Assembly: GCA_027257055.1 (NCBI GenBank)
Contig: JAPVLO010000572.1
Span: 248,001-312,000, forward strand
Direction: 5' to 3'
Source of the DNA: Cephalopachus bancanus
Taxonomy: Eukaryota > Chordata > Mammalia > Primates > Tarsiidae
DNA: 64,000 nt
The first letter of the stretch is position 1, and each line of letters starts with the position of its first letter. The position numbers and the translations under genes are program-made. The notes under the pieces are model-generated. The model was not told the DNA's origin and made no database searches. It saw only the letters and a program-made list of their open reading frames with translations. Below, in pieces: positions 39,301 through 48,730 of the stretch.

Positions 39301-42300
39301 CTGTCACCCAGGCTGGAATGCAGTGGCATGTTCACAGCCACAGCAGCCCTGACCTGCTGGGCTCAGGCGATCCTCCTGCCTCAGTCCTCCAAGTAACTAG
39401 AACCACAGGCATGTACCATCATACCCAGCAAAATTTTTTTTTAAAAATTTATAGTAGAGATGAGATGTAGCCAAGCTGCCCAGGTTGGTCTTGAACCCCT
39501 GGGCTCAGGCAATCCTGTTACCTACACCTCCCAAAGTGTTGGGATTACAGTCATGAGAAACCATGCCCAGCTGACAAGTAGACCTTTTCAAGGTCAGAAA
39601 GAAAATTAGTGGCATAAGCAAAGATTTAAGTCAAAGTTTTCTGATGCCAAATTTAGTGGTCTAACCCTAGTTTGTGTTCCTGGAGCTTACTCTGTTATTC
39701 TGTATTCTACTGATACAGAAAACACATTAACTCTGCTTTTAGAAATTCTTTATATTTATGGTATAAATTGTGTCTACAGCAAGATCCTTTGCCCTTTTCC
39801 AATTCTCTGTCATGGGATCCCTTTGAGGTTCTTTAAAGGAAGATACCAAAGACAGTATTTTAGCGCAGTGTGGGTCAATGGAGCAAATGTAATCATTGAC
39901 AATACTTAAATGCTTTCTGAAATAATATCCAAAAGTACAAAATAGGTATAGTTTAAGTATATTATTCAATATTTTCCCTCTAACGTGACCCTTTTCCAAA
40001 TCACTGTTAAAATTATTTTTATATATCTGAAAATGCAAACATAACCATAACTAACATGACAAAAATCAGTCAGTATAAGTTCAAATGCCCTCTCACCTGT
40101 CTCCAAACAGCATTGGCTTTTGAAGGCATTGCACACAAGCCTCATGAAACCACTGCTTGCATTTGCAGCACTGTAGCATCTTTAAATACCAGCTATAAAA
40201 AAAAGTTAATATTAAAATTCCTTTCTATAAAGTAAAAGGTTTTTAAATAACAAAGTGGCATAATCCAGAATACTGTTCTGATTAAAGTATCACTTTTCTG
40301 CTATACTTAGTGTTAAATTTTTTCGTTCCCAAAAAGGTTTCTAATATCATTTCATCCCTCTTCTCTTTTTCATTCATGAAATTTTATAAGCTTTTGAAAT
40401 ATACACCTACTATTTCTAGTCAACAATTCCTGGCTCCTACACTAAATGATCTCTGTTAAAGCACAGGCCTGGGCTTTTTTTCCCCATCAATTCTCTAAAC
40501 CCTAGTAGAGGTCAGACTCAGAGGTACCATTGTTTACCCAAATACCAAATGGCCTTAAGCAGCTTTTAGATTAAGAGCATTCCACTTTATATCTTCACTG
40601 TGTTTCTATTATTCTTGTTCATTAAGATAAAAAGGAGTGTAACAATTTAATAAACTTGGTTAGCATTACCATAAATCTAACCTAAGACTCTACCAAGTAT
40701 AAAGGTTTTATGGCAAGTTAAGTCATGTTTCAGACCTGCTTGAGAGAGCTAAAGACACTACAACTGAATCATCACTTAAGGATGTCCTCTCTTTTCAGTT
40801 AGCACACAGGTTTTTTTGTTTTGTTTTTTTTTCTAGAGATAAAGTCTTGCAATATTGCCCAGGGTGGATTCAGATTCCTGGGCTCAAGAGATTCTCCCAC
40901 CCAGTCTCCCAAGTAGCTGAGACTACAGGTACACACTACCACACCCGGCTAGTACATGGTTTTGACACAATATCTGTATTTGAAAATAATAAAAGACCAT
41001 AATTCCAAATAGAGGTATACTTCATTTTATAGCACTTCACAGTTTTTGTTTTGTTTTTTACAGAGGGTTCGGCATTCCTGTGTTGAGCAAGTCTATCAGT
41101 ATCATTTTTCCAAGAGCATGTGTTCACCTTGTGTGTTTTTGTTTTTGTTTTTGGTCACATTTTGGAAATTCTGGCAATATTTCAAACTTTCTCATTATTA
41201 TTATATCTGTTATGGTGAGCTGTGATAGGAGATCTTTGAAGTTACTACTGGAATTGTTTTGGGGCACTGCAAACCCATGTAAGATGGCAAACTTAATCCA
41301 TAAATGTTATGTGCTCTGTTCCACCAACTGGCCATTCTCCATCCCTCTCGCTCTCAAGCTTTCCCACTCCAGAGGCACAACAATATTGAAATTAGGCAAA
41401 TGAATAAATAACCTTACAATGGCCTCTCAGTGTTCAAGCAAAAGGAAGAGTTCCTAAATTTAAATCAAAAGTTAGAAATTCCTAATCTTAGTGGGGAAGA
41501 TATGTCAAAAGCCAGGACAAGTTAAAAACTAGGCCTCTCGTACCAAACAGCAGGCCACACTGTGCATGCAAAGAAAAACTTCTGGAAGAAATTAAAAGTG
41601 CTACTCTAGGCCAGCACATTGGCTCACACCTATAATCCCACCTCTTTGAGAGGCCGAGACGGGAGAATCATTTGAGGCCAGGAGCTTGAGACCTGTCTGG
41701 GCAACACAGTGAAACCTCATCTCTACCAAAAACAAAAAATTAGCCAGGCGTGGTGGCACACATCTGTAGTCCCAGCTATTCGGGAGGTAAATGGATCACC
41801 TGAGCCCAGAGGTCAAGGCTGCCATGAGCTGTAATCATTGTGATCATGCCACTGCACTCCAGCCTGGACAACAGGATGAGACCCCGACTCAAGATAATAA
41901 TAGTAATAATAATAATTATTATTATTACTATTATTATTATTACAGCAGCTCATTTGCGACTACTGACATGAATTTACATCATTCCAAATTCTGTTCCTGG
42001 TTGCTGCTGCTGTGAATTTACCTCATCATGGAAAGCTGTCTTTTCGAGTTTATAATCGAATAAAAATACAAAGTATGGAATGCTAGTCAGAGCACATCTG
42101 GGGCAAATACTGGATATGTCTGCAACCTTCAGCTGTATTGTGAAAGAGACAATTTAGAAAAGACCATTTCACTTGTGCTTAATGACAGAAGTTTGTAGTA
42201 ATCAGCTTTGCATTTTTTAAAAATTTTCACCCGCTCTCATTATCAGGAAAAGTGAAAAATTTGCCAGTTGCAAATATGTTAAATGTCCCAGTTTCTAAAT

Positions 42301-43455
42301 TATCAAACACATTAAATATGAAAATAAGGACCTGCCCCTAGGCCTCTGCAGTAAATATTTTCCCTCTATAGTTTATTTTATGAGCTATACAAATATTTAC
42401 AATGCACTTTAAATTTCCAGCATAACCAGACTTGTAATAAGATTTTTAAAAATATGGATATGATCAAAAACTAGATTAGAATTTTTTTTTGGTGAAAATA
42501 ATGGTAGATTTTCCCCTCTAGTTTTCTTTACTAATACTTTCATACATTTGAAATTCACTATGACTCCCACACCATAATCAGTAAGAAAAATAGACAAGGT
42601 AAGCAGATAAACATTCCTTAAAGGGCATTAAATTACTGTATATACTTACTCTCCAGGGCCTCCACAATAGCAGTAGCACTGCTGGACATTGGTTTTATGA
42701 CCTGCATCCCACTCAAGGTCTGCCACACTATAGGGTAACGTCTGCTTCATGACTTGCAATGCTTTGGCATTTGGTCCTTTCTTAAGCGCACCACCCCTCT
42801 ATATTAGAGGGAAAAAAATTATTTTAGAGAATGAAGGCTAACATTTTAAACACAATTCTATACTGTAATAATGCCTCTGGCACTTTTTAAGAAATTTCCA
42901 TTCCAAATTTCTACTGCATCACAAACTAATTAGTAATCTCTATTTAATTGTCTTCTTTCAAATTATTGCCCCAATCCCCATACCGCTATCATAAAATAAG
43001 TTAAAGAATAGTTGAAAATCACTTAAGGCAAACCCCTCAGGTCCCCTCCCACTGTGGGAGTTTTTCTGTCCTCTCAATAAATCCTGCTTCTCAAAAAAAA
43101 AAAAAAGTCACTTAAACGTTATTAGTCAAAGAGCAAACAGCACCTCTTTCTACCCATTATTTCTTTCATTATTCATTTTACTCAAATAAATTCTCAATGT
43201 ACACAATCATTATGTTGATAGTGTCTTACAAATTCCACTTAGGGTTTTAACCCAAAACATGCAAAATATACCTTTGTTGTTGTTGCAAAAACACACTGTC
43301 GACAAAGCCATTTTTCATCTGAATCAATCACACTGGAATCAATATGAGGTGTGTGACACAACTGATGATATCCTTAATATCAAAAAAGCAAAGTATGTTT
43401 TATTAATAAATATTTAAACCCAGTTTCCAGAAGGCATTTTGTTATTATCATTTTC

Positions 43456-43510
<55 letters not shown>

Positions 43511-46500
43511 TTGTTTTGAATCGGTCTCATTCTTGCCCAGGCTGGAGTGCAGTGACACGGATCATGGCTAATCACAGCCTCAACTTCCTGGGCTTAGGTG
43601 AATCTTTCATCTCAGCCTCCTAAGTAGCTGGGACTATGTGTCACCACACCTAATTTTTTTCTTTTTAATTTTTTTATAGAGATGAGTTTCTCACTGTGTT
43701 GCTTGGGCTAGTCTTAAACTCCTGGACTCATGTGATCTTTCCACCTTGGCCACCCAAAATGCTGACATTACAGACATGAGCCACTGCACCCGGCCCATTT
43801 CCTACATTATATATTTACAACCAATAAATAAACTCAGGAAAATAGCTTTAAATTGCCAACGTAAAGTATTTTTAGTCACCTTCAACAGGGGTATTCAGTA
43901 TGTAACAAAACTTTTCCACAAGATTAAAAGAAATTAATGTTTACCTTGGCCACACTTATCACATATAACCATTTCATTGGGAGCTTCTGAATACTCTTCT
44001 TGACATATTGTACAGACCATTTCCCCACTTCCAGTGGCTCCTAAAATATTTAAAATACACATAAAAAGAGAATCATACAAAATTCCATATAATAAAACTA
44101 CTCTTATGATTCAGTGGGTAGCACACATGGACAATGTTTGTTAGGTAGATCATAGTGCTTCACAAGATAAGTACTATACACAGAATACTATCACTGCCTT
44201 GTGTTCATTCCCCTTTAATTTAATATGCCTGACTATCTACAGTCATAATTTAATTGCTTTTAGGCAAAAGGCATCATTTAAATTGCTCTCAGGAAACTTC
44301 CCTTTACTCATTTCTGATATTCCCACTCTCGAGGGCGGAAAAGGGAGGTGGTGGTAAGGGAAGTCTGTTAACACTAGAGCTACTCTCCAGAACACACACC
44401 CACTCATGTACATCCACTCACTTATCCCACACCACTAATATCATGGGACCAAAGGAAAAAAGCAAGGAAGATCTGTAAATGGTTCTGGATTCAGAGCATT
44501 TCCTTTTATTTAATAATTTAAAGAGGCTGAACAATTATTTAATCCCCAACTTCTAAAATCTGGAAATCTGGTGTCCGATAATGTACCCTAACAAAAAAAA
44601 TCCCACTGCAACAAAAATTAGAAGTTCCATAATTATTAATTATATTTTTATCTGAACAAGTACATCATTTCTTCCTTAAACATTTTTATTCTAAAAAAAT
44701 CATCACACAAAATTTAGAACATAATTTTATCACCCTAACACAACTTCATTTCCAATATCCTCTTCTTGCCTATTTCAATACAGTCAAACTACAATACACA
44801 CACTTTATTCATACACCAACAATAATAAAGCTTTATAATTTTGTGCTATGAGCGAAGCATTATGTTAGGCTCTTGACATAGTTTAATTCTAAAACTAACT
44901 TACTAGATAAATATACTATTTATAGAGAAGAATTGAGGCTCAGACAGATAAAGTAACTAACCCAAGGACCCTTAGAAAGTATCAAGACTAGGATTCAAAC
45001 CCAGATGTGCCAGAATCCATGTTTTCTCCACCACGAGATGCTTCCTTTCATCAATACTATGCAATATTTCTTCTATCAAAAGCATTTTTCACACAGCCAG
45101 TTTTCAAAATTATAACTTCTAATAGCTGCATAGTATTCCATCTAGCGGAAAGAACCAAATTTATTTCATTATTCCTCTATTCTTGGACATACAGGTTACC
45201 AACTGCTTATATCTTTTTTTACTGTTTGCTTACTTGTTTTGCTCTCTTGCCCTCTCTCCCCTGTTTTGTTTACTTTCCAGTATACTTGGTAGAGCATGGC
45301 CTCCCATAGCTTCCGGGCTTATGGCTCTGGTCAAGAGAGCAACCAGACCGAGCCTGGGAACTCTCAGAGCAAATTTATAATTCCCTGGAAAGGGAATGAT
45401 AGCCTCAGCCTGGTTTAGGTGCCTAAACTGACCTCTGCTGTAACCTTGTGGACTAGTGAGGATGAAGGCAGTTCCTCAGCAAAGGAGTACTGATCCAGCA
45501 AATACTACGTATTCATCTCAAGAAACAATCCTGAGGAAGTTTGGAATTAACTTTTACTTATGAAATCAAGTACATCTTTTTTACCATCACGTTTATAAGA
45601 ACCTTCCTATATAGCTTGGTGATCTTTTTACTCTAAATCCAACTAAGTCTTGATCATTTCATCTTAGAAATACCAAGTTTTCTGTTGTTAAAATAAAGTT
45701 AAGGAAACAGTTTTAAACTAGCTTTTTAACTTTTGAATTATTTCTTATGAAATCAACTGCTAGAAATGGGGCTGTTAAAAGAGTATAAACTCCTTTTTTG
45801 CATTTAATGCACATGCTAAAGTAATAACCAAAATAGAAATTTATACTGCCACCAGCAATGATATATTTCTTCCTGTTGAAATTATTATATATTTTTTCTT
45901 GTGTAAACTTTTTAAAAGACTTTCATTAGATAAATAAAATTAACTTATTAAGCTATTTATATATATATACATATATATATGTATATATATATATATATTG
46001 TTAGCAAGTTTCTAACAGAAAAGAAAACCTTTAAACCATTCCCCATTGAAATTTGCCATAACACAATTTTCAGATCACCTTCTGCATTTACTTCTACAGC
46101 AACTACAAGTTTTATGTGTGCTATTTTGTGGGTGCTACAGAGTTAAATGGTTCAAGTTGTAATTCTAGGGACAGTATAAGGAGCCAGTGAAAAAAGAACC
46201 ACCACAAATCATTAAACTGACATACTGGGTGGGGCACTTGTTAGACAGGACCCCTCACACAACAACTTTCTATACAACACTGGTTTTCTCCTTTTCTGCC
46301 ACTTTTAAAAGGAATGAAATATGAAAGAGAGGAAAGGAGGGAGGGGACAAAAAGACTTATTAAACCCAAAGGAACCTCCATAGATAAAAAGCAAAGAGAA
46401 ATACATAGCTAGTGGAAGGGAACAAAAAGCAGTATGACATGTTTCAGCACCACCACAGACAAATCCATGCTTACAAAATAAGGAAAAATGAATAATTTTG

Positions 46501-47762
46501 TATGCAGGGTAATAAAATCTGCTCAATATTACTACTACTGTTCCTATCCCTTTAAATCTTATGAGTCACACTTTTCTCACTGTCCTCTCAATTTCTGATT
46601 CAAAACATAATTTTAGTTCTTCAAACTGATCAGTCCCAGGAATTGTAAAGTTTCTCCAGAAAAATATTTTATTAAAGTAACAGTTACTGAGTTCTCTACC
46701 TAAGCCCTGAGTACCAACTATATAGATGGTAATTAAGAGCACTACAATTCCTTTACATTAAAATTATTTGATAAAGTTCCATTTTGCATTCAAATATAAA
46801 ACCCAATTGCTAAATACATTAGAAAGGTGTCTACCCTTTAGGGAGAAAATGCATGTTTCTTTCCTACAAAAGAGGCCATAAAACACAGGTCTTAGTGCAT
46901 GCCTATTAACCCAGCAAAAGAAAAACCGAAAGTGAGGCTTTAATGAGTAACCAAAATATTCAGATTTTTAATAGAAATTCATACTTTTTATATATGAAGC
47001 ACTTTGCATGAAAGAGGTACCTAGAAAAACATCTGTATTTAGCAGATCCAAAGAGCACAAAGTAATAGAAATCATCACAAGAAATATACCTATAACCAAA
47101 CCAAAGCACACCTATATTCACTTTTACTTGCACCCAAATATAGCTTCATTTTCTCATCTAAGCATTAAAAAACCACAATTAAATAATTTTAAACCATTCT
47201 TATTAGTGAATGTTTATGATTCTAAAATAGTTTGTTATGTCCTAATTTCCCAAATCACTCCTTAAGAGGAGTACTGGGTTATCTTAATACGTTGAATTCA
47301 ACAGACAACCCCAGAATATGACAAGTTGAAGAAAACCAAATTTCAGTATAAATCACATTCAAGAGAAATAGTAGCACCTGCCTGTTTGAATGTCCTTCCA
47401 GAGAACCCAGGATTTAGAACTGTCTTCAAATATGATGAAGCAGCTCTGTTTCAATATGTTTATCTGCAATACAGAGAAATACTTAATGGTGATCTCTTAA
47501 AATTAAAAACATAAAGTTAAAAATCTACTGCAGAACAGCAAAAGATACATTAAGGTAACTTGCCTTTTTGATAGTTCCAAGATAAAACAAGCCATCTGAC
47601 CATCTAGCTAGGACATCCTGACCCTCTTCAAATTTACATGCTGGCTTTTTGGCTTTATGTCCATCCTGTAAAGACAGCTTGGTCAAGGATGTTGGGGTCT
47701 TTTGGTTTCGGCGTAAAGGAGACCGCTTGTGGACCAGTGAATTACCTGCTCCTGTAGAGTCT
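24031..47762 (-). CDS. MTF2: MTF2 / PCL2, Polycomb-like PRC2.1 subunit, exons 2-15
   Basis: MTF2 recruits and stabilises PRC2 (EZH2/EED/SUZ12) at unmethylated CpG islands and reads H3K36me3 through its Tudor domain (family knowledge). Fourteen minus-strand coding exons run from 47762 down to the stop at 24031: 47564-47762, 47382-47463, 43945-44040, 43272-43372, 42650-42798, 40097-40192, 38815-38883, 37859-37982, 32026-32093, 30000-30170, 26253-26358, 26076-26128, 25859-25963, 24031-24388. With ATGAG from exon 1 (outside the window) they sum to 1782 nt = 593 aa + stop, the human length. Domains by residue: Tudor ~44-101, PHD1 ~102-157 (CTIC...CDKCGQGYHQLC), PHD2 ~201-255 ([10 protein letters not shown]...[11 protein letters not shown]), extended-homology winged helix ~260-370 with the DNA-contacting KKKK loop (IKKKKHLFG), a basic linker, and the C-terminal chromo-like Mtf2_C region ~540-593. 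Frame is intact throughout. Two introns have GC donors. Confidence 0.97.
24730..24960. mobile_element. L2/MIR relics
   Basis: CAACAAATATTTAATGAGTG (L2 end, reverse orientation) at about 24755, then a MIR-like stretch with CTCTATTACTTGGCC. Intron between MTF2 exons 14 and 15. Confidence 0.5.
25060..25205 (+). mobile_element. MIR SINE relic
   Basis: GTTTCCTCATCTGTAAAATG and TTTTAAGATTAATAAGACAA, then ACGCTTCACAAAAGTTCC: MIR 3' half, well preserved. Confidence 0.8.
25859..25963 (-). CDS. MTF2: MTF2 coding exon 14
   Basis: 105 bp, [20 protein letters not shown] to SSISRHY(G). Ser/Thr-rich linker. Acceptor TTGTCTTAG, donor TATGG|GTAGAA, the weakest GT donor of the gene by eye. Confidence 0.93.
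26076..26128 (-). CDS. MTF2: MTF2 coding exon 13
   Basis: 53 bp, [17 protein letters not shown](G). Low-complexity linker; from memory human reads [17 protein letters not shown], so this exon is relatively variable. Acceptor TTTTCTAG, donor ATAGG|GTAAAT. Confidence 0.93.
26253..26358 (-). CDS. MTF2: MTF2 coding exon 12 (basic linker)
   Basis: 106 bp, [20 protein letters not shown] to [12 protein letters not shown]. Basic, with an AT-hook-like GRPPGP. Human has PLL here from memory; this copy reads PTL. Acceptor CATTTCAG, donor CTTTG|GTAAGA. Confidence 0.94.
27400..29745 (+). mobile_element. Long L2 LINE relic, split by an Alu
   Basis: Pyrimidine-rich L2 sequence: AATTAATTCTGTCTCCAATA, CAGTTTGCTCAAGCTAGAAC, CTACCTGGAGTATTTTGCC, ending at the hallmark GATGAATGAATGAATGAATG (~29718). 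An Alu (28901-29192) interrupts it. The 5' limit is uncertain. In an MTF2 intron, antisense. Confidence 0.7.
28901..29192 (-). mobile_element. AluJ-like element inserted in L2
   Basis: T tract, AAGTCTCATTTTGTTGCCC, CAGCCTCGACCTCCTGGGC, CCAAAGTGCTGGGATTACAG. Confidence 0.9.
30000..30170 (-). CDS. MTF2: MTF2 coding exon 11 (DNA-binding lysine loop)
   Basis: 171 bp, [20 protein letters not shown] to [11 protein letters not shown](R). Contains the lysine cluster that in PCL proteins contacts unmethylated CpG DNA. Acceptor AAAATTTAG, donor TCAAG|GTAAAA. Confidence 0.95.
30405..30700 (-). mobile_element. Alu, tarsier-type subfamily, full length
   Basis: GAGTTGGAGTCCCACTCAGT to GCTGAGCCACCGAGCCCGGC. 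TSD TCCATCGTT at 30396-30404 and 30701-30709. Begins 235 bp upstream of MTF2 exon 11. Confidence 0.95.
32026..32093 (-). CDS. MTF2: MTF2 coding exon 10
   Basis: 68 bp, [20 protein letters not shown] then KT(M). Helical part of the winged-helix module. Acceptor TTCACAG, donor ACCAT|GTAAGT. The intron upstream (5.8 kb) carries two inverted young Alus (35207-35500 and 36317-36603). Confidence 0.95.
32170..32420 (+). mobile_element. MIR SINE relic
   Basis: TTGGTAGTCAAAAGATCTAA, ATTTAACCTCCCTCAAGG, CTCACCTCTAAAAAGGG: MIR order. Confidence 0.75.
32990..33125 (-). mobile_element. MIR3-like relic
   Basis: GGAGCTAGAAGAGACTTGTA, AGTCATCTACTCCAATCTA, CTCAAATTCACCTGGCTAGT: reverse of a MIR3 3' part. 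Confidence 0.55.
33500..35190. other. MTF2: MTF2 intron, nothing recognised
   Basis: Unique AT-rich intron sequence between exons 9 and 10; no convincing repeat or exon seen. Confidence 0.4.
35207..35500 (+). mobile_element. Alu, tarsier-type subfamily, full length
   Basis: GCCGGGCTTGGTGGCTCAAC to GAGACTCCAACTC plus A tail. TSD TATCATTATC at ~35195-35204 and 35502-35511. Inverted relative to 36317. Confidence 0.95.
36315..36603 (-). mobile_element. Alu, tarsier-type subfamily, full length
   Basis: GAGTTGGAGTCTCACTCTGT to TTGAGCCACCGAGCCCG. TSD GCTGGAAGGAA / GCTGAAGGAA. Confidence 0.95.
36795..36833 (+). repeat. 19-bp tandem duplication
   Basis: CAATATCTAATACTCAAAA occurs twice back to back in an MTF2 intron. 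Confidence 0.8.
37859..37982 (-). CDS. MTF2: MTF2 coding exon 9 (extended homology start)
   Basis: 124 bp, [20 protein letters not shown] to [11 protein letters not shown]. Start of the extended-homology/winged-helix region. Acceptor GGATTCCAG, donor GAGAG|GTAGGT. Confidence 0.95.
38815..38883 (-). CDS. MTF2: MTF2 coding exon 8 (PHD2 end)
   Basis: 69 bp, [20 protein letters not shown] then LQ(W). Last C-x2-C of PHD2. Acceptor TTCCTTAG, donor CAGTG|GTAAAC. Confidence 0.95.
39150..39680 (-). mobile_element. MIR relic split by an Alu
   Basis: TGTGTGCCAAGAACTGTGAT ... GGTAAGATAAGACC before the Alu, and CCTTTTCAAGGTCAGAAAG ... AAAATTAGTGGCATAAG after it: a reverse-strand MIR in two pieces, with AAGTGGAC/AAGTAGAC as the probable Alu TSD. 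Confidence 0.7.
39260..39571 (-). mobile_element. Alu inside MIR
   Basis: TTTTTGAGTCAGAATCTCAC to GAGAAACCATGCCCAGCT. Confidence 0.9.
40097..40192 (-). CDS. MTF2: MTF2 coding exon 7 (PHD2 core)
   Basis: 96 bp, [20 protein letters not shown] then [11 protein letters not shown](R). Zinc ligands of PHD2 (C-x2-C, H-x2-C). Acceptor TTTTTATAG, donor GACAG|GTGAGA. Confidence 0.95.
40808..40951 (-). mobile_element. Alu left monomer (FLAM type)
   Basis: T-rich tail, CTAGAGATAAAGTCTTGCAA, CAAGTAGCTGAGACTACAGG, CACACCCGGCT; single-arm length. Confidence 0.8.
41012..42200 (+). mobile_element. Tigger1 DNA transposon relic, interrupted by an Alu
   Basis: Starts at GAGGTATACTTCATTTTAT (Tigger1 TIR, usually CAGGCATACCTCGTTTTAT), preceded by TA. 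Continues with sequence I recognise as Tigger1: TTATTATTATATCTGTTATG, TTTTGGGGCACTGCAAACC, ACAACAATATTGAAATTAGG, and the degenerate helix-turn-helix start LNQKLE...LS...MSKA. An Alu (41608-41943) splits it after GTGCTACTCT. The 3' end is uncertain. Lies in an MTF2 intron, antisense to the gene. Confidence 0.75.
41608..41943 (+). mobile_element. AluJ-like element with (TAA)n-derived tail
   Basis: GGCCAGCACATTGGCTCACA to ACTGCACTCCAGCCTGGAC, tail evolved to TAATAATAATAATTATTATT. Inserted in Tigger1. Confidence 0.9.
42650..42798 (-). CDS. MTF2: MTF2 coding exon 6 (PHD1-PHD2 linker, PHD2 start)
   Basis: 149 bp, [20 protein letters not shown] to [11 protein letters not shown](D). Linker plus the first cysteines of PHD2. 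Acceptor CTAATATAG, donor GGAGA|GTAAGT (splits the Asp codon). The intron to exon 5 carries a TINE (43027-43103). Confidence 0.95.
43027..43103 (+). mobile_element. TINE-like LTR-derived retroposon, copy B
   Basis: ~77-bp insert: CTCAGGTCCCCTCC, ACTGTGGGAG, CTCTCAATAAATCCTGCTTC, A tail. TSD AAATCACTTAA (43016-43026) and AAGTCACTTAA (43105-43115), one mismatch. Lies in the MTF2 intron between exons 5 and 6, antisense to the gene. Nearly the same 5' start as copy A, suggesting a defined short unit rather than random 5' truncation. Confidence 0.8.
43272..43372 (-). CDS. MTF2: MTF2 coding exon 5 (PHD1, second half)
   Basis: 101 bp, [20 protein letters not shown] to [13 protein letters not shown], supplying the His-Cys and Cys-x2-Cys ligands that complete PHD1. 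Acceptor GATATTAAG, donor CAAAG|GTATAT. Confidence 0.95.
43460..43508 (+). repeat. (CA)n microsatellite
   Basis: About 24 uninterrupted CA dinucleotides abutting the tail of the Alu at 43509-43795. Confidence 0.95.
43509..43795 (-). mobile_element. Old AluJ-like element
   Basis: TTTTGTTTTGAATCGGTCTC to GAGCCACTGCACCCGGCC, adjacent to (CA)n. Confidence 0.9.
43945..44040 (-). CDS. MTF2: MTF2 coding exon 4 (PHD1, first half)
   Basis: 96 bp, [20 protein letters not shown] to VICDKCGQ. It supplies the first four zinc ligands of PHD1 (C-x2-C ... C-x2-C). Acceptor TATTTTAG, donor CCAAG|GTAAAC. Confidence 0.95.
44860..45010 (-). mobile_element. MIR SINE relic
   Basis: GAGAAGAATTGAGGCTCAGA, CAGATAAAGTAACTAACCCA, TAGGATTCAAACCCAGATGT: reverse-strand MIR. 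Confidence 0.75.
45100..45870 (-). mobile_element. L1M relic containing an unclassified segment
   Basis: AATAGCTGCATAGTATTCCA (L1 3' region, reverse) at ~45121 and TATACTGCCACCAGCAATGA at ~45842. Between them ~45225-45525 is GC-richer sequence (GCTCTGGTCAAGAGAGCAAC) that I do not recognise and that may be a separate insertion. Confidence 0.55.
45953..45999 (+). repeat. AT-rich palindromic microsatellite
   Basis: (TA)n with the centre ATACATATATATATGTAT, self-complementary; cruciform-prone. Confidence 0.9.
47382..47463 (-). CDS. MTF2: MTF2 coding exon 3 (Tudor)
   Basis: 82 bp, residues 69-95: [20 protein letters not shown] then LWKDIQT. This is the Tudor aromatic-cage region (residues such as W, F, D in [11 protein letters not shown]). 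The acceptor is TATTGCAG and the donor ACAG|GCAGGT, a second GC donor: using the GT three bases further in would shift the frame into exon 4. The intron from exon 2 is only 100 bp. Confidence 0.94.
47564..47762 (-). CDS. MTF2: MTF2 coding exon 2 (N-terminus and start of Tudor)
   Basis: 199 bp, residues ~2-68: (R)[18 protein letters not shown] to [18 protein letters not shown]. The acceptor is CCCTAAACAG (47763-47772 region); the first base A completes the split Arg codon after ATG-AG of exon 1. The donor is AAAAAG|GCAAGT, a GC-type site. An in-frame ATG in the preceding intron sequence (47783-47785) would give an open N-terminal extension if the intron were retained, but I see no reason to believe it is used. 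Confidence 0.95.
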
Positions 47763-47885
47763 CTGTTTAGGGAATAAAAGACCATATATAAGGCCTACTT
47801 GTCTGTATTTATACTTACTTGCTTAATTTACACCAATAAGATAGTTTTTAAAAATCAAAATTTTCACTTATTAAAAACCTAAAAT

Positions 47886-48178
47886 TGGCCAGGCACGGTA
47901 GCTCATGCTATATTCTCAACACTTTGGGCGGTGGAGGCAGGTGAATTATTTGAGCCCAGAAGTTTGGGACCAACCTGGGCAACATAGCAAAACCTCATCT
48001 CTACAAAATTTTTTTTTTTTTTTTTTTTAATTAGCTGGGCATGGTGGCACATACCTATAGTCCCAGCTACTTGGGACTATTACCTGAGCCCAAGAGTTAA
48101 GTCTGCTGTGAGCTTTGCAAGCCACTGCACTTCAGTCTGGGCAAAAGAAAGAGTCCAACTCAAAACAAACAAACAAAC
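47886..48178 (+). mobile_element. Old Alu
   Basis: GGCCAGGCACGGTAGCTCAT to CACTTCAGTCTGGGCAAAAG. Begins 124 bp upstream of MTF2 exon 2. Confidence 0.9.
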
Positions 48179-48442
48179 TTAAAATCAAAGAAAATATAAA
48201 AACTACCTCAAATCACAAATACTCTCCAAACAAGGAAATTTAAAAGAAAATGACAGCAATTCTCACTATTTATTCACTGTCTACCCTAAGTGAGACCAAG
48301 ATTGAGCAAACACTACAAGATAATATATTCAGGGCAGTTATCAAGAAAATAGTTTCATGTTGAGGTGGGCAGGCCATGGTCATGAACAAAGAATGTCTTG
48401 AATCTCATGACTAGGTTTAGATGATGCATAAAAGTGAATTGA

Positions 48443-48730
48443 GGCCGGGCTCGGTGGCTCAGCCTGTAATCCCGCGCCTTTGGGAGGCTGAGGTGAGTGG
48501 ATTGCCTGAGCCCACAGGTTCGAGACCCGCCTGGGCAACTTGGCGAGACCTCACCTCTACAATAAATCAAAAATTAGCCGGGCGTGGTAGCGCACGTCTG
48601 TAGTTCCAGCTACTTGGAAGGCTGAGGGGGAAGGATCGCCGGAGCCCAGCAGGTCGAGGCTGCGGTGGCCAGGAGCGGCCACTGCACTCCAGTCTGGGCA
48701 ACCGAGTGAGACTCCAACTCAAAAAAAAAA
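48443..48730 (+). mobile_element. Alu, tarsier-type subfamily, full length
   Basis: GGCCGGGCTCGGTGGCTCAG to GAGACTCCAACTC. TSD AAAGTGAATTGA at 48431-48442 and 48731-48742. Confidence 0.95.

Noticed and set aside
41080..41403. 107-codon plus-strand frame
   Set aside because: Lies in the non-coding 5' part of the Tigger1 relic.
43460..43508. CRISPR-like regular repeat
   Set aside because: A simple CA microsatellite in a primate genome.
47525..47785. An ATG upstream of MTF2 exon 2 giving a start MVFYSLN
   Set aside because: It lies upstream of a good acceptor that restores the known MTF2 start codon split; no promoter signs nearby.
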